Assembly (NCBI RefSeq): GCF_963678635.1
Contig: NC_087062.1
Coordinates: 91,551,845-91,615,844, forward strand
DNA: 64,000 bases
From: Symsagittifera roscoffensis
Taxonomy: Eukaryota > Xenacoelomorpha > Acoela > Convolutidae
Direction: 5' to 3'
This document shows positions 1 to 11,585 of this stretch, in pieces. Both the position numbers and the translations under genes were made by a program. Each line of letters opens with the position of its first letter. The first letter of the stretch is position 1. The notes below the pieces were generated by a model. That model did no database searches and was not told the origin of the DNA. It was given only the letters and a program-made list of their open reading frames with translations.

Positions 1-545
1 TGGAACAGGAAATCTAGGCAAACATGCCAAGCAAGACATCTAAAACTCAATTAGAAACTGAACAATTCTGCAAAGCGGAAACAAGGCCGACAATCTTTGA
101 GCAGACACCAGCTAAGCCGAAAAAAAAATCGACTTTGCAAAAAACTTTTCAAAGTTTCATTCCCCCCCCCCCTGTAACACCACCCAACCAATATTTAATA
201 GTAACTTAGTACCCGCTGATAAGTGATTCAACTGATTTTGTTAAACTGTTTGTTAACCCAAAAAGTCTACATTCCTATTTGATAACGCTTGCTTATCGCA
301 AGCGTAATTAATTTTCCCAAATTGGCTATCTTTTAGCTAACAACTTTAAGAACAATCTTAAATCACCTTGTCTTAGACATAATGAAAAAACTTTGATCTG
401 ATGAAAAAAATTGCAGATCATAAATAGTCCATCTTTCCAGAGAACTTCGGAACAATAACATTTAAACATAGGCGCTACGCGCAATACACCGAAGGCATAG
501 AAACTGAAGCAAAAACCAAACAACTTGAACAACTAATAATTGAAG
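1..545. other. left edge, no gene supported
   Basis: I see no gene here. A 61-codon plus-strand frame at 24-209 is Lys/Pro-rich and lacks splice or domain support. Positions 235-310 resemble 6265-6340 (both contain a short TTGATAAYGCTTGCT-type core), so part of this stretch is a dispersed repeat. Confidence 0.5.
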
Positions 546-1445
546 AATAACAGTTCTAGAACAAAAAATCGTACTAATACATGTATACACCAAAATTTTG
601 CTATATCGAGAAAGAGCCTGAAATAACAGTTCTAGAACTAAAAATCGTACTAACACATGTATAGGTTAAATTTTTGATATATCAACGAAGATCATAAAAT
701 AACACTTCTAGAACTAAAAATCGTACTAACACATGTATGCACCAAAATTTTACTATATTGACAAAGGGCCTGAAATAACAGTTCGTGAGCTAAAAATCGT
801 ACGAACACATGTATACACCAAAATTTTGCTATATTGGCAAAGATCATGAAATAACAGTTCGAGAGCTAAAAATCGTACTAACACATGTATACGTCAAATT
901 TTTGCTATATTGACAAAGATCATGGAATAACAGTTCTAGAGCTAAAAATCGTACTAACACATGTATACACCAAAATTTTGCTATATTGACAAAGATCATG
1001 GAATAACAGTTCGAGAACTAAAAATGGTACTAACACATGTATACAATAAAATTTTGATATATTGACAAAGATCATGAAATAACAGTTCGAGAACTAAAAA
1101 ATCGTAATAACACATGTATACACTAAAATTTTGATATATTGACATAGATCATAAAATAACAGTTCGAGAACTAAAAATGGTACTAACACATGTATACGCT
1201 AAAATATTGCTATATTGACGAAGAGCCTGAAATAACAATTCTAGAGCTAAAATCGTACTAACACATGTATACACCAATATTTTGCTATATCGACAAAGAG
1301 CCTGAATAAACGTTGTAGAACTAAAAATCTTACTAACACATATATACACCAAAATTTTGCTATATTGACAAAGAGCCTGAAATATTGACAAAGGACCTGA
1401 AATAACAATCGTAGAACTAAATGTCGTACTTACGCATTGTAGATC
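546..1445. repeat. 76-bp tandem satellite, about 12 units
   Basis: The phrase AATAACAGTTC recurs at 546, 622, 698, 774, 850, 926, 1002, 1078, 1155, 1231, 1305 (variant) and 1401, a nearly constant 76-base step. Each unit holds an AATAACAGTTCTAGAACTAA-like start, an ACACATGTAT core and an AAAATTTTGCTATATTGAC end. Units differ at a few positions, and the last ones carry small indels and a partial duplication. The unit is AT-rich, and the minus-strand frames in it are products of the repeat. This is a minisatellite or satellite block, not a CRISPR array, because there are no unique spacers. Confidence 0.9.
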
Positions 1446-1879
1446 AATTTCTATAGCTATAATAAAATACAAAAGATTGTGTTTGTATGTGTAGCAAAAC
1501 GCCTCCTGTCGTTTCAATCGGCCAATCGTATAAATTGGCATGTAGACTCAAATGGGTCTCCGGAATAACTAGAAATCGTACTTACACATATACTTACAAG
1601 AAAGAGCTAAAATGAAAAAAAGCTATTAGTCTTATTATATAGAGAAATTGTGAAGCAGTCTCAGAATTGACAGTATGTAGCAGCAAAACAATCCGAAAAA
1701 CAAATCCAAAAAACAAAAAAAAATACTTGCAAAGACATGACACAGATCTGACAAATGTACCAATGTTGGTATTCATGAACAAAACTTCAATCAGGTAAAG
1801 ATATCAGTTAAGTATTCCACGAAATCAAGTTCAAATTCAACCTTCAAAAACCGGCAAGTAATAAAAATGACATAAAACT
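1446..1879. other. AT-rich spacer 3' of the AlkB exon
   Basis: No feature is recognised. This should contain the 3' UTR of the minus-strand gene that ends at 1880. I did not find a clear AATAAA on the minus strand close to the stop. Confidence 0.4.
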
Positions 1880-2556
1880 TCAACGTTCAGCGTCAAACTG
1901 ATTACGGAACGTCAAATTTAAACGGACGCCATTCCATTTCTCAAACGATCCATCGGGTGCAGTGGATCCTCTCAAGATGCTGTGCTTCCAGTCTTTCTGG
2001 CAAGCTCCGAGCATTGTAAAAACGCTACCATGTGGCAACAAAACAGAAACTTCAGAGCGCGTGGTCCCGTTTCTTTTCATTGCAAAGCGTCGGGTGGCTC
2101 CAAGGGATACGCTGGCAATGGTTGGTTAATCAGGAATACCACGTTCGTTGTCAGCGTGAAATCCAACTCCCTAAAAATACTGATAGGCAAAGTACATTTT
2201 CTATGTTATCTAATTGTTATGACGGTATTTTGTGATATTACCTCTTCGAGGGAACAATAAATGTTGATGAGGACACTGTTGAAGGAAACTTTGAGTTCTT
2301 TCTCCAACAAGGTCTTTAACAACAACAACTGTGGTGACCAAGAGTTGTTGGGCGGGTGGCGAACGCTTCCATATGAGTATGGAACCTCTGAAATCCACTT
2401 GACAGAGCGCCCGTTGACATGTGTCCAAGATTCCTGTTTGTATGATTTGTAAAGCTCTGCAAAGAGGGAATCAGCTATGCTCAAAACAGATTTATTGCAA
2501 ACGTCAAGGGAAATTTGAGAGACGCCAAACACTGAAGATGAGCTGATAGTAAACGG
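1880..2556 (-). CDS. AlkB-type Fe(II)/2-oxoglutarate dioxygenase exons, with in-frame TAA
   Basis: Two exons are visible: 2556-2242 (acceptor TTTGCAG at 2557, donor GTAATA after 2242) and 2170-1880 (acceptor TTTTTAG at 2171, TGA stop). Both junctions are phase 0. The conceptual product shows the AlkB fold in order: the nucleotide-recognition side (SPQLLLLKTLLEKEL, then FNSVLINIY), the iron-binding HxD as FHADNE (about 2158-2150), PTIASVSLGATRRF, LPHGSVF, the distal iron His in WKHS (1984-1982) and the 2-oxoglutarate Arg region RLNLTFR. Members of this family oxidatively demethylate DNA or RNA bases. A TAA at 2128-2126 lies in frame between GIPD and PTIAS. The copy is therefore a nonsense allele or pseudogene, or the base is wrong. 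The upstream exons encode an SGNH domain in the same frame, so the product is a two-domain or larger protein. Confidence 0.8.
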
Positions 2557-2636
2557 CTGCAAACATAAAATTATGACATTTAAGTGCTCAGTGGAATACA
2601 ACAGAAAAAAAAATAGAATAGACAAAAAGTATTTAC

Positions 2637-3302
2637 CACGGCAGATGTCAAAAGAGTTAAGGATACTCTCTCACAAATTAATTTCGCCAAATTCAGGCAG
2701 CCCATTTGCGACAAATGAACACCATCGGTAGATAAATGTGTGTAGCGCAATAGTCCAACGGGAATAAATGACCAATCTGAAGACTTGATGGCTGTATCCA
2801 ACGCGCGGATTTCACGGTAAAAGTCCTTGCGAACAATTGGACTAAAAATACAATGTAGTTTATTTTTTCTCAAAACTTCATTAAAAAAACAGCAAAACCG
2901 ATACCTGATGAACAATGTACATTATTATTATTACTGAATTAGTCATTTTATGAAAATGTTACCAAAGGAGCAGGACTTCAAAGCCAGCATCGCGAAGAGG
3001 AGAAGCAAGTGACATAATCAACATAGCAAGTGTGGCCTTTGCCAAGCTCGCGAGAGAAGCATCGGTATGGGCAATGCTTGGTTGTAACACAATATCTTGT
3101 TGGCGGGGACACATGTCGTTTGCACCAACAGCAAGAATAACGCGAGCTGGTTTCAAGGCTTTTATCTCTTCGACATGAGTGTCATTGATGGTACTGACTT
3201 TCAGTCCAGATTTCACTACAACCGACGTATCGGAAAGTCTGATAAGGTATTCGTTAAATCCTTTTAACATAGAATCGCCAAACAAAACAGTGGACGTCAT
3301 TT
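2637..3302 (-). CDS. SGNH (GDSL-type) hydrolase exons, fused upstream of AlkB
   Basis: Exon 3302-2963 follows a strong acceptor (polypyrimidine then CAG at 3303) and ends at a GTAACA donor. A 121-bp intron follows, and exon 2841-2637 (acceptor TTTTTAG) ends at GTAAAT. The spliced frame carries the SGNH blocks: LFGDSMLKG (nucleophile Ser), VGANDM (Asn of block III) and TDGVHLSQMG (Asp and His of block V). This family hydrolyses O-acyl esters, but the substrate cannot be told here. The ATG at 3300 sits two bases after the acceptor. Either the true start is here behind a 5' UTR intron, or the exon is internal. The leftover base of the exon ending at 6839 joins it in frame, which favours the internal reading. 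The donor at 2637 is phase 0 and matches the AlkB exon. Confidence 0.75.
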
Positions 3303-6300
3303 CTGAAAAAAAAATTATATCACCATCATTGTGTTATAAATACATACACAGAAATAATAAAAGCAAAACTAAATGAAAGAAAGAATAATTAAATAAATAA
3401 ACAAAACACGTGATAAAAATAAACAAAAATAAATATGTACATACATAAATTATAAATAAATATAAGCAAACTAAACATAATTAAATAAATAGAAGAACAG
3501 ATAATTAAATAAATAAAGATGAACAAATAAAGAAACAAACATACGCAATCACGTGACATAGCGCGATATAGTCCAGCCCACATGATAATTGATAACTGTG
3601 GACGTTATTTGTCGACACTTGACAACAGACAACATTAAAAAAAAAACCCCCGTTACACGATACCATAACACCTTGACTAAAGTCTTCGGTGTAATAATTG
3701 CGTGTATTACGCAAAATTAAAAACCCTCGACTTATTGCGATTTGACCAAGCAACATTTGCTTGCTCGAACTACTCGGCCAGTTTTTTAGATCACAAATAC
3801 TATGAATCAGCTAAAATGATACGATTATGCATTGTGATTAAGATGAACTTCACTAAACTCATTATGCATTAGAACATAAACTCGTTACGCAAATCTCTTC
3901 ACAATTCATAACCCTTTAATGATTGAAATTTTTCTGATAAAATAACCTAATTGAATAGCATAGTTATTCGGAATTTCGAAGAAGAGGCAGAATATTTATA
4001 CTGAGAGTCATTTTTTATTCAGACTTTGCACCTAAGCAATTTTTTACCTGCGAAAACAAAATTTTACCTAAGGATTTTAGCAAAACTATGAAGGTTTGAA
4101 AATTGCAAATTTGGGATTATTGACGCCCGATATATTGCATATTATAACACGCGTAAGCGGCGGATAGATGCGTTACAAATTAAACTAAGTCAATCATGTA
4201 CAGTCTTACTATACGGAAACGAGACAGTCATTTATCCCTTTATAGTTTATATTAGCGTTTGGGGAAAAAATTGAAAAAATTGTGGAAAAAATCAAATATT
4301 TCGTCAATTTTCCAAGCAAAGTACTTTTTAATTGGACTGAAAGAGCATTCGGAACATTCGGGGCTTCGCGCTGATATACGAGCAGTCTTTTTTTCTCTTC
4401 CAATCGAATGGCATAAGCGAACCGCCAAAAAAGTAACACTAGTAAAATGAGGGCTCACAATTTTCGAGTCGTTTGCTGCAAAACTGCAACGAGCCTAAAT
4501 TAAATGAGAATGTCGTTGAGCTATTGTTCCGATTTTCGTTGAAAGGATGAAAACTTGTGCTCGGTGGGTGTGTTAACAAATATTACTGAAAAAGATAAAT
4601 ATTACGTGCCATTGAACTATTTCTGAAAAGAATGAGCGATATTATCTAGAAGTAAAAAAAAAATTCATAGAAAATTTTTGTAAAAATAAGACGAAAAAAC
4701 ATAACCAACAGACAGTTGGAAAAAGAGTCAAGGAACGCAAGGAAACAAAAATAAGGACATTTTTTTTGAAAAAATTCAAATTTCGAATTTCAAAAAAACT
4801 ATGGCCTTAAACTAATGGAATTTCAGGAGAAATTTATGATTAAAACATTATTGATAAAATTAACCCAATTTTAGAAACCCGGATCAATGGGAATGGGTAA
4901 AATTTTGGAAAATCTTAAAACTGATTTCCATTTTAAAAACTAGCAGTCTTTCGCGTTTTTCTTCCACTATTTTGGAGAGTGAATTTCGCTTACGTGAATT
5001 AAACTCAAAAACTGCATTTATACCAAAGCGCATTCATAAATGCATAAATATTTTTAACGCACATCTGAATTTACTAGAGCGTTTTAGGACTTTCCCTGGA
5101 AAAAAAAACAAAAGGAATCACCAAGACCTATAAAAGAGTCTTCACTACGTTCAGCGACACTTGAACAGAAAAAAAAATTCTTCTGTTCTATTTTAACACT
5201 AAACAACACACAACCAGAGGAGCACTCGAGTTGCCATTGCAATACAAAAAATTCATAGAATAATTTTTAACAAAAAAATGAGCAAAAAAAATGAACTTGA
5301 GCGGTAGCCTTTCAGACTAGTTAAGTCTTCCTTTTTTTGAAATGAAACGGCCACTTTTCCGAAGAATATGCGCTAGAAAAGATTGACATTTTTAAACAAT
5401 TTTTGTCGGACAAAAGAATAGAAAAACATAAACTGTACGAAAACACATTCCCAAAAAAGGCGCTAAAAAATCTAACTTTATTCGAGTAAAATCATATTAA
5501 AACTTGGCTATTTCGAAGGCCATAACTTTATGTTTAACAAAATTTGGGCGTAGACGCTCATTCAGGGAGCTTTTTAGAGTCGTTTCTATTAATGGAATTT
5601 TAAATGTCAGATTTGAGAGGGGTAGTTTTTGAGAAAACGAAAATAACAAAAATATGGGTCAAATATTCCCCCCAGAAGGCTGTAGACAGAGCGATCAAAA
5701 AAGAACAGACTCTAGGGGAGCATGCAGACACAAACAAGAGAAGGCTTTCTTTAAGTTGATAACCTTTTTTTGAAAATCAGTAGAAGCTTCGAGAAAAAAA
5801 ATGTTTATAATAAATTAGGAAATAAATTTCAATAACGAAAAAAAGACATTTCAAAAACCCGATTGGTAAACATGCACAGAACTTGAAAAGTGCGGAGGAG
5901 AGTGTTCAAGTTGTGTTTTCCCTGAAATTACCCACAATTAGGTCATTAAGCCGATAAAAAATAAGCCTAAATAAGTCAAGGTTAGTAGAATTACAAATTG
6001 TCGGAGTAAATCAAACAGTAGAAGCAACAGTATAGAAAAATGCACGCAGCAAAAAATACAATTCTAAGATGGGACAACTCAGCCGACAAATAATTGTCCG
6101 ACTATTTTATTTGAAACAGAAAATTTCCCTCTTAAAAAAAAAGTATCTGGTCACATTCGAACCCAGGATCTTTGCTGTCCCAGACATGTTCCCTACTTCC
6201 GGGCTAAATTGACCGATAACGCATAGAAGTTTGAATTCCTTATGGTAAAAGATACAAGAGATTAAGTGAAACAAGTTGTTAACCTGATAAAAAATCTATA

Positions 6301-6838
6301 TTCCGGTTTGATAATGCTTGCTAATTGCAAGCTTTAAAAACATTGGTTTGACAACATACAAAAAAATTGGAGCAGTAACCCGTTACTTTTATACTTTTTG
6401 ACTCGAATAGATATTAATGTTTTAATCGGGCGTCTAGAAAAATGTCTACATCAATTCTTTCGTTTATAACCAATGTCATTGATTGTCTTAATATTTCGTT
6501 GGCTCTTTTTCTCCACCCTCACACTACATGATTATTTTATGAAGTAACCAGTGGTTTTACAAAGTTGAAAATAGAGATCACAGCCACACATCTATATTTC
6601 CTTATCATTTGAATAACGTGAACCAAACCCTTTCTAGTAGAACTTCACATAACAGGAAAACGAAAATCTGCAATTTGAATAACAGATATCTAGGTATTCA
6701 ATCACTTTTTTTTACAAATCAAGCAGCAAAAGAAGTACGCACAAAACATTAACACACGAGCAATCTACATCTAACTACAGTGACTGACTACAAGCTAAAC
6801 AAAACAAGCAAACACTGAACACAATGCATATATCTTAC
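3303..6838. other. AT-rich intron or intergenic region
   Basis: No coding exon is convincing in 3.5 kb. Positions 3350-3540 are A/T low-complexity (AAATAAATAAAC-like). Two CACGTG boxes lie at about 3407 and 3550. Positions 4698-4870 are one copy of a dispersed repeat and 6265-6340 another. The minus strand at about 6220-6130 reads GGGTTCGAATG, a box-B-like tRNA motif that may mark a third old SINE. I searched for the FDF/TFG-box exons normal for LSM14 proteins and did not see them. Confidence 0.5.
4698..4870 (+). repeat. dispersed repeat, copy A
   Basis: Shares ACAGACAGTTGGAAAAA, then AACGCAAG, an AACAAAAAWA stretch and further down GAATYTCARGA with ATTTATGATT, in the same order as 7338-7520. 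The similarity is patchy but collinear over about 170 bases. The class of repeat is unknown. Confidence 0.6.
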
Positions 6839-7881
6839 TTGAATCCAGCTCATAGTACCCGTCGCCTTGTCCAGAAGCGGCCAGGTCCAAATTGTTACTT
6901 GACGGGGATCCAATTTGATTGTAGAGTCCGTCATCGTGTTCTACGGGTTGCATAGCTGATGTACCCGGACGAGAATGTTGACTGTGTGGTGTTAACGCAC
7001 TAGCCCCACTGATGGGTCTGCTTGCAGCATTAGGGGGCATATTGACGTCTACGTAAATGTCTTGGTCTATATCAGCGGGCACAGCTGCAGCACCTCGACT
7101 CACGCTTCGCCCAAGCGGAAAACTTTCGTCGCTCACTGTTCAAATTCACATCATTACTTTATCGCATCTACATAGGAGTTTCATTAGTTCAAAAAATGTT
7201 TTTTCAAAAGCCTCAGGTTCCATTATGATTGAGAAATGAGAAACACAGCTGCCAAGGTGTCAACGATTCCGGATAACTACTTTCTACTTTCAACGATGTT
7301 TAATGATAACACAAGCTCCGCTGTGTAATTAATCAATTAGACATAGCAAACAGACAGTTGGAAAAAACTCCATGAACGCAAGTTAACAAAAAAATACTGA
7401 CTTGTTTTTTTTTAAATCTCAACTTTCGAACTTCAGACAAAAACAGACGCCTTAAAGCTTTTTGAATCTCAAGAACAATTTATGATTGGCTACGTTTTTT
7501 TTTGAAAAAATGAACCCAATTAGATAGAATATTCTTTCATAACCCAATTTGAGAAATCCTTCATCAACAGTTATCACCGTCGATTTAATAACTGACGTGT
7601 TTATGCCAGCGCACATTTTTCGCAAGAAAGAACTGAAAGGGGTGACTTACAGCCAAGATTGCCATTGAGAGCTCCCCCTCCTCCATGGGACGACTGGTCG
7701 AAGCTGGCAGTGCTCGGAATTGAGGGCGAGGAGCCCCTGGTCTGTGAGTGTGGGGTGGGTCCCGGTGCAGGCCTCATACCGTTTTGCTGAGACTGCTGGT
7801 GCTGCAGATTATTCGCACCATTCGCCAGCTGGTGATGCTGGTCGTGGTCCGGAGGAGAGAGCACGATATTGCTACCACCAT
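6839..7881 (-). CDS. two exons of disordered Gln/Ser/Pro-rich linker
   Basis: Exon 7881-7651 starts after TTTTTTACTAG and ends at a consensus GTAAGT donor. Exon 7135-6839 starts after TTGAACAG and ends at GTAAGA. Both are phase-1 symmetric and open throughout. The first encodes a His/Gln-rich stretch (DHDQHHQLANG, NNLQHQQSQQNG) and a Ser/Pro stretch. The second encodes DQDIYVDVNMPP, two Ser/Pro/His tracts and GDGYYELDS. GC content and codon use are clearly higher than in the flanking introns. They are collinear and phase-compatible with the LSm-domain exons upstream (12469-11860) and with the SGNH exon at 3302. No fold is recognisable, and I assign them to the LSM14-like gene by strand, order and phase. 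Confidence 0.65.
7338..7540 (+). repeat. dispersed repeat, copy B
   Basis: Collinear with 4698-4870 (ACAGACAGTTGGAAAAA, AACGCAAG, then an ATTTATGATT region and AACCCAATT). It lies inside the intron between the exons at 7881-7651 and 7135-6839. Confidence 0.6.
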
Positions 7882-8584
7882 CTAGTAAAAAAAGAAAGAA
7901 TCTGCCAAAACTCATTTTAACGGGAAATTTAAAAAAAAATTATATTGAATTTTGCTGGCAAAAAATTCAACTTTACATACTCTCCGAATGCCATTTTCAA
8001 ATTAGATACTACTTGGGACATTGTTAGATACAAAAATAAAACGAAGCTCCGCGTTCGTGCGATAACAAAATAACGACATGATACACAGAACTTGATCAAA
8101 AAACATATACTTTTAAACTGAAGAAACTCCGAACGCAATTTTGAACGCTAACCAAAATTACCTCATCTCCCTCTTAATCCTTTCAAAACGCCAACTACAT
8201 GTGGTTCAGAGAACCAAGAGATGCACCCATTCCAGGACCCTCTGATTACATCAGCGAATCATGTAATGGCTTGATGTGCCGCTCCCACTATAGCGTCACT
8301 TTTATCTACTGCGTATGCCTTCAATTTTCAACACATTCGCGTTATGACTTAAAAAACTTCCACAAGGAATCGAAAGTTTAAAAGAAAAATATTATCCAAT
8401 GCGCCTCAATTTTAAAACGAATGAGTCGAAAAACGTATCAAAATGGTGCGTCCCTCTCGCGACTTCGGCCCTGGTGGACTCACTATAATTCATTTAAAAC
8501 ATCAACGAAATTGCACTTAACTACTTAGAAAAGTCATAAGCCTCAATATGAGCACTTCAAACCCCCACACAGATCCAAACATTT

Positions 8585-10400
8585 CCGAATTCTGCTGCCT
8601 TATCTCCTTACTTAGTCTCATGTAAATTGTTGAAACAATTTTTATCTCCTTTCTAAATAAACGCTTGAAACCGAAATATCACCGATATGGCTTCCGCCCC
8701 CTTCAGTGTTAGCATCAGGGGGCAAATTCTATCTCCTACGGGTTTAACCAAAACAGGCTTAAGCTTAGTGGCTCTAGACTTATCGGAAGCTTTCGACTGG
8801 GTGAACCAGCACACCCTAAGATAAAAACTAACCAAAGTCAGAGACCAATTCTGCAAAGGGAGAAACATCCTCAGCGGCGTTCCACAAGGACACGTTATCT
8901 CTCCTTCCATGGTCAATTTCTAGGTAACAACTCCCCTACTCCACCGAAAAACATATCCATCATATCCTATGCTGTTGACCTCACCGATTACACCCAAGAC
9001 CTATCACCATCACCTTCTTTGTATCTAGATCAGGGGCGGATCTAGGATTCGGATCTAGGATTTTCTCGAAGGGGGGGGGCGGATTTTCAAAAAATTTTCC
9101 AAAATTTTGACGACTTTTTTTTTATAGGTCGACCAAATTGATTGTTCGAGCTCTCCTAAAGCACTGTTTTGCCCCTATTTTGGCTAAATTTTCTGCGCCG
9201 CAATCAAATTTTTGAAAAAACAGTCAAAAAAGCTGTTTTTGGGCACTTTTTGAAAAATTTTGACAAAAAAAACGCGTTTTTTTTGGGCGCGCGCTCCCCC
9301 TCAAAGTTAGTATATATTGGCGCCCAAGGCGCCTTTAGAAAAATTTTAGGGTCGGTCGGCCAAAAATGGATTTCTGAAAAAGTATCAAAGGGGGGACCTT
9401 TTGGGTCTGCAGGGGTCGAATCCCTGAGGGGGGGGGGGGCGTCCGCCCCCCCCCTAAATCCGCCCCTGATCTAGATTAACTGCACGTTCTACAATAACTT
9501 GAAATTAGAATTACCTCCTTGAAAATGCTCAGTGATCATCTTGTCACTGGACTCAAAAGACTACAAAACCCACCCATACAGAGTCAAAAAAATGATATTT
9601 TGCCTCCACTGGAAGATAAACCAAAAATTTAGGAATCTATTTACGCCCATTTCTAAAATACTCACTACACTGCAAAACTCAAGCAACCGAATGGAAGCGT
9701 TCCTAATTACCCATAAAGCGATAATTATACCAGTCCTAGAAAACGTCTACCTGGCGTAGTCACATGCAGCCAGCGACATGTCAACTCAAAGTCTCAATTG
9801 TGAAACAAAGAGCCGCATTCCGTAATGTACCTGGATGCACTAAAAAGACTATATCGACACTAACACACTGAATGTTTCATTCTCCTTTATAGCCAATTAC
9901 TTACCTACTTTCATCACAATACTAGGTCTGCTGTCACTTAACTAGCCACCCCGGAAGAACGATACTCAAAGCAAGAGAGCCTCACAGACAAATAAAACGC
10001 TCATTAAAAATTCAAGACTCCGCACGCTTAACTAACTAGGTAGACCTCAATAAATACATCGACAAGGTTACTGAAACACAAATCTACAAAAAAGAGCGGT
10101 TTCTAAGTCCACCGAACCTGCGCCTATACCAAATTTACTCAACGAAAACCCACATTAACCTCCTAAACAGAACTATCACCCAGCCAAAAGAACCGTTTAG
10201 CACTTCTTCCTTTCTCAGGTTGGACAAACCCTTCGGTCAAGCTCGCTGCTGATGGCCAGTGTCGACACAACAATACCTTAAAACCCCGGCTCAGAAACCA
10301 AAACCGTTCCTCTGTCTGGTGTTCTACAGATACTGTATAGACAAAATCAGATACCACCGCCATAGCTCTGCCAATCTTAACGACCAAGAGCATTCAGACA
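8585..10400 (+). mobile_element. old LINE reverse-transcriptase remnant
   Basis: Read across several frames, the plus strand gives RT landmarks in the right order: LKPKYHRYGFRP, then LDLSEAFD (the Asp of motif A), GVPQGHVISP (motif B), and a degraded motif C region read as SYAVDLTDYTQD. Further down it gives KINQKFRNLFTPI and IPVLENVYLAWSHAASD-like sequence, typical of the LINE thumb and C-terminal part. Stops and frameshifts are frequent, so it is inactive. It is split by the hAT MITE at 9031-9468, which must be younger. The clade is not certain. Confidence 0.7.
9031..9468. mobile_element. non-autonomous hAT-like MITE with perfect 8-bp target duplication
   Basis: The element starts CAGGGGCGGATCTAGGA and ends with the inverted counterpart TAAATCCGCCCCTG. 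The 8 bases before it (9023-9030) and after it (9469-9476) are both ATCTAGAT. An 8-bp duplication with CAGGGGCGG-type ends is a hallmark of hAT superfamily MITEs. The interior is 438 bp with G-tracts next to one end and C-tracts next to the other, and it has no transposase. It sits inside the older LINE remnant. Confidence 0.88.
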
Positions 10401-10514
10401 TTCAGACTACCATTCAAAGGTGGTAACTACAAGAAAACCATTTTCTGCATTACAATTGTACACATGCGAGAAAGCGACCAAACACATCTCTGTAAAGTGC
10501 AGTAAGAAATAAGC

Positions 10515-10605
10515 CTCGACTTGGAAAAATTTCGACCAATTCTCGGATTCGTTCCGCGACCTAGAGATTATGAGTCTCACGCAATAACCACTCGACCACG
10601 CACGC
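10515..10605 (-). repeat. tRNA-derived SINE head, copy 1
   Basis: The minus strand reads GCGTGGTCGAGTGGTTA (A-box like), an anticodon-arm-like GAGACTCATAATCTC and a box-B-like CGGAACGAATCC, followed by TGGTCGAAAT. It aligns with the copy at 11510-11585. The 5' and 3' ends do not pair as an acceptor stem, so this is not a tRNA gene. Confidence 0.55.
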
Positions 10606-10905
10606 TCATCACATCGCAAACACTAGCCACAAAGAAAGCAGAGACAAGATTCAATGAAATTTTAAAATGCTGGAGCGTGATTAAAGCAAAAGTGCCACCA
10701 GACAAGTAAACACTTTCCAGTTTCAATTGACATTTTTATTTGAGAGCTAGGTTAGAAAAACAAGAAGGTTCGAGCTAAAACACTACACTGATGGCTGGCT
10801 AATCAAAAAAGAGGGCAATTGTAAACCAAACATGCACAAGGTTTTTGTCCCTTAAATAAACTTTGTCGCAAGTTTGGAAGAAGTACTTGCAATTGCCGAT
10901 ATTAT

Positions 10906-11048
10906 TTAAAAATACTGCTGGAATGTTCGACAAAAACGTTTATTTATTGTGTTTTTGGTTTCCGCTTCCATAATTTCGACATAGTTACACTCATCCCAAT
11001 ATGACGAATCTGGAACAATAGGTAATTTTTTCCATTCCGCGGAAAATT
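10906..11048 (-). CDS. possible alternative terminal exon
   Basis: After a good acceptor (TTCTTTTTCAG at 11049) the minus strand is open for 46 codons and ends in TAA. The start is phase-compatible with the exon ending at 11860. The sequence (EFSAEWKKLPIVPDSSYWDE and onward) matches nothing I recognise. It could be a short alternative 3' end of the LSM14-like transcript, or chance. A weak GTAACT donor inside it would also make it a small internal exon. Confidence 0.25.
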
Positions 11049-11197
11049 CTGAAAAAGAAAACCCATTTTTGGAACTGAAAGTCAACAACAAGTTTTCGAG
11101 ACATTTGCACCAATTTCACAGAGTAATTTCTCTTTAGATCATCAAAATAAATCAAAGCGAATAGCAAAAAAAATCAAATTCAAATCACGAAAAAAAT

Positions 11198-11397
11198 NNN
11201 NNNNNNNNNNNNNNNNNNNNNNNNNNNNNNNNNNNNNNNNNNNNNNNNNNNNNNNNNNNNNNNNNNNNNNNNNNNNNNNNNNNNNNNNNNNNNNNNNNNN
11301 NNNNNNNNNNNNNNNNNNNNNNNNNNNNNNNNNNNNNNNNNNNNNNNNNNNNNNNNNNNNNNNNNNNNNNNNNNNNNNNNNNNNNNNNNNNNNNNNN
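11198..11397. other. assembly gap (200 N)
   Basis: Exactly 200 unknown bases, probably a scaffold placeholder. The apparent frames across it are meaningless. Confidence 1.
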
Positions 11398-11509
11398 TAG
11401 TGGCCGAAAGAAACTTTGCTTCTCAAACACTAGTGAGAACACGACAAAAAGCCGCTTTATGGAGTAAAATAAGAAAAAGTATAAATAAGTCTCGAATTAG
11501 CAACATTTC

Positions 11510-11585
11510 GGCGAGGACTGAGATTCGAACCTGTGACCTCGAGAGATTACAACTCACACACGCTAACCACTCAGCCACGGAATCT
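11510..11585 (-). repeat. tRNA-derived SINE head, copy 2
   Basis: The minus strand has a clean A box (TGGCTGAGTGG), a GAGTTGTAATCTC arm and a B box (GGTTCGAATCT), followed by CGCCGAAAT. It shares layout and several blocks with 10515-10605. The acceptor ends do not pair, so it is a SINE or pseudo-tRNA rather than a functional tRNA. Confidence 0.6.

Noticed and set aside
24-209. 61-codon frame with a poly-Pro end
   Set aside because: Low complexity, no homologous feature, no splice context.
546-1445. CRISPR-like array
   Set aside because: The whole 76-bp unit repeats, there are no unique spacers, and the context is eukaryotic.
4209-4458. Overlapping short frames near 4.2-4.5 kb as exons of the LSM14-like gene
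   Set aside because: No proper splice sites in the required phase and no FDF/TFG motif.
11142-11442. Frames running through the N gap
   Set aside because: They consist mostly of unknown bases.
11510-11585. Functional tRNA gene on the minus strand
   Set aside because: A and B boxes are good, but the 5' and 3' ends do not pair into an acceptor stem.
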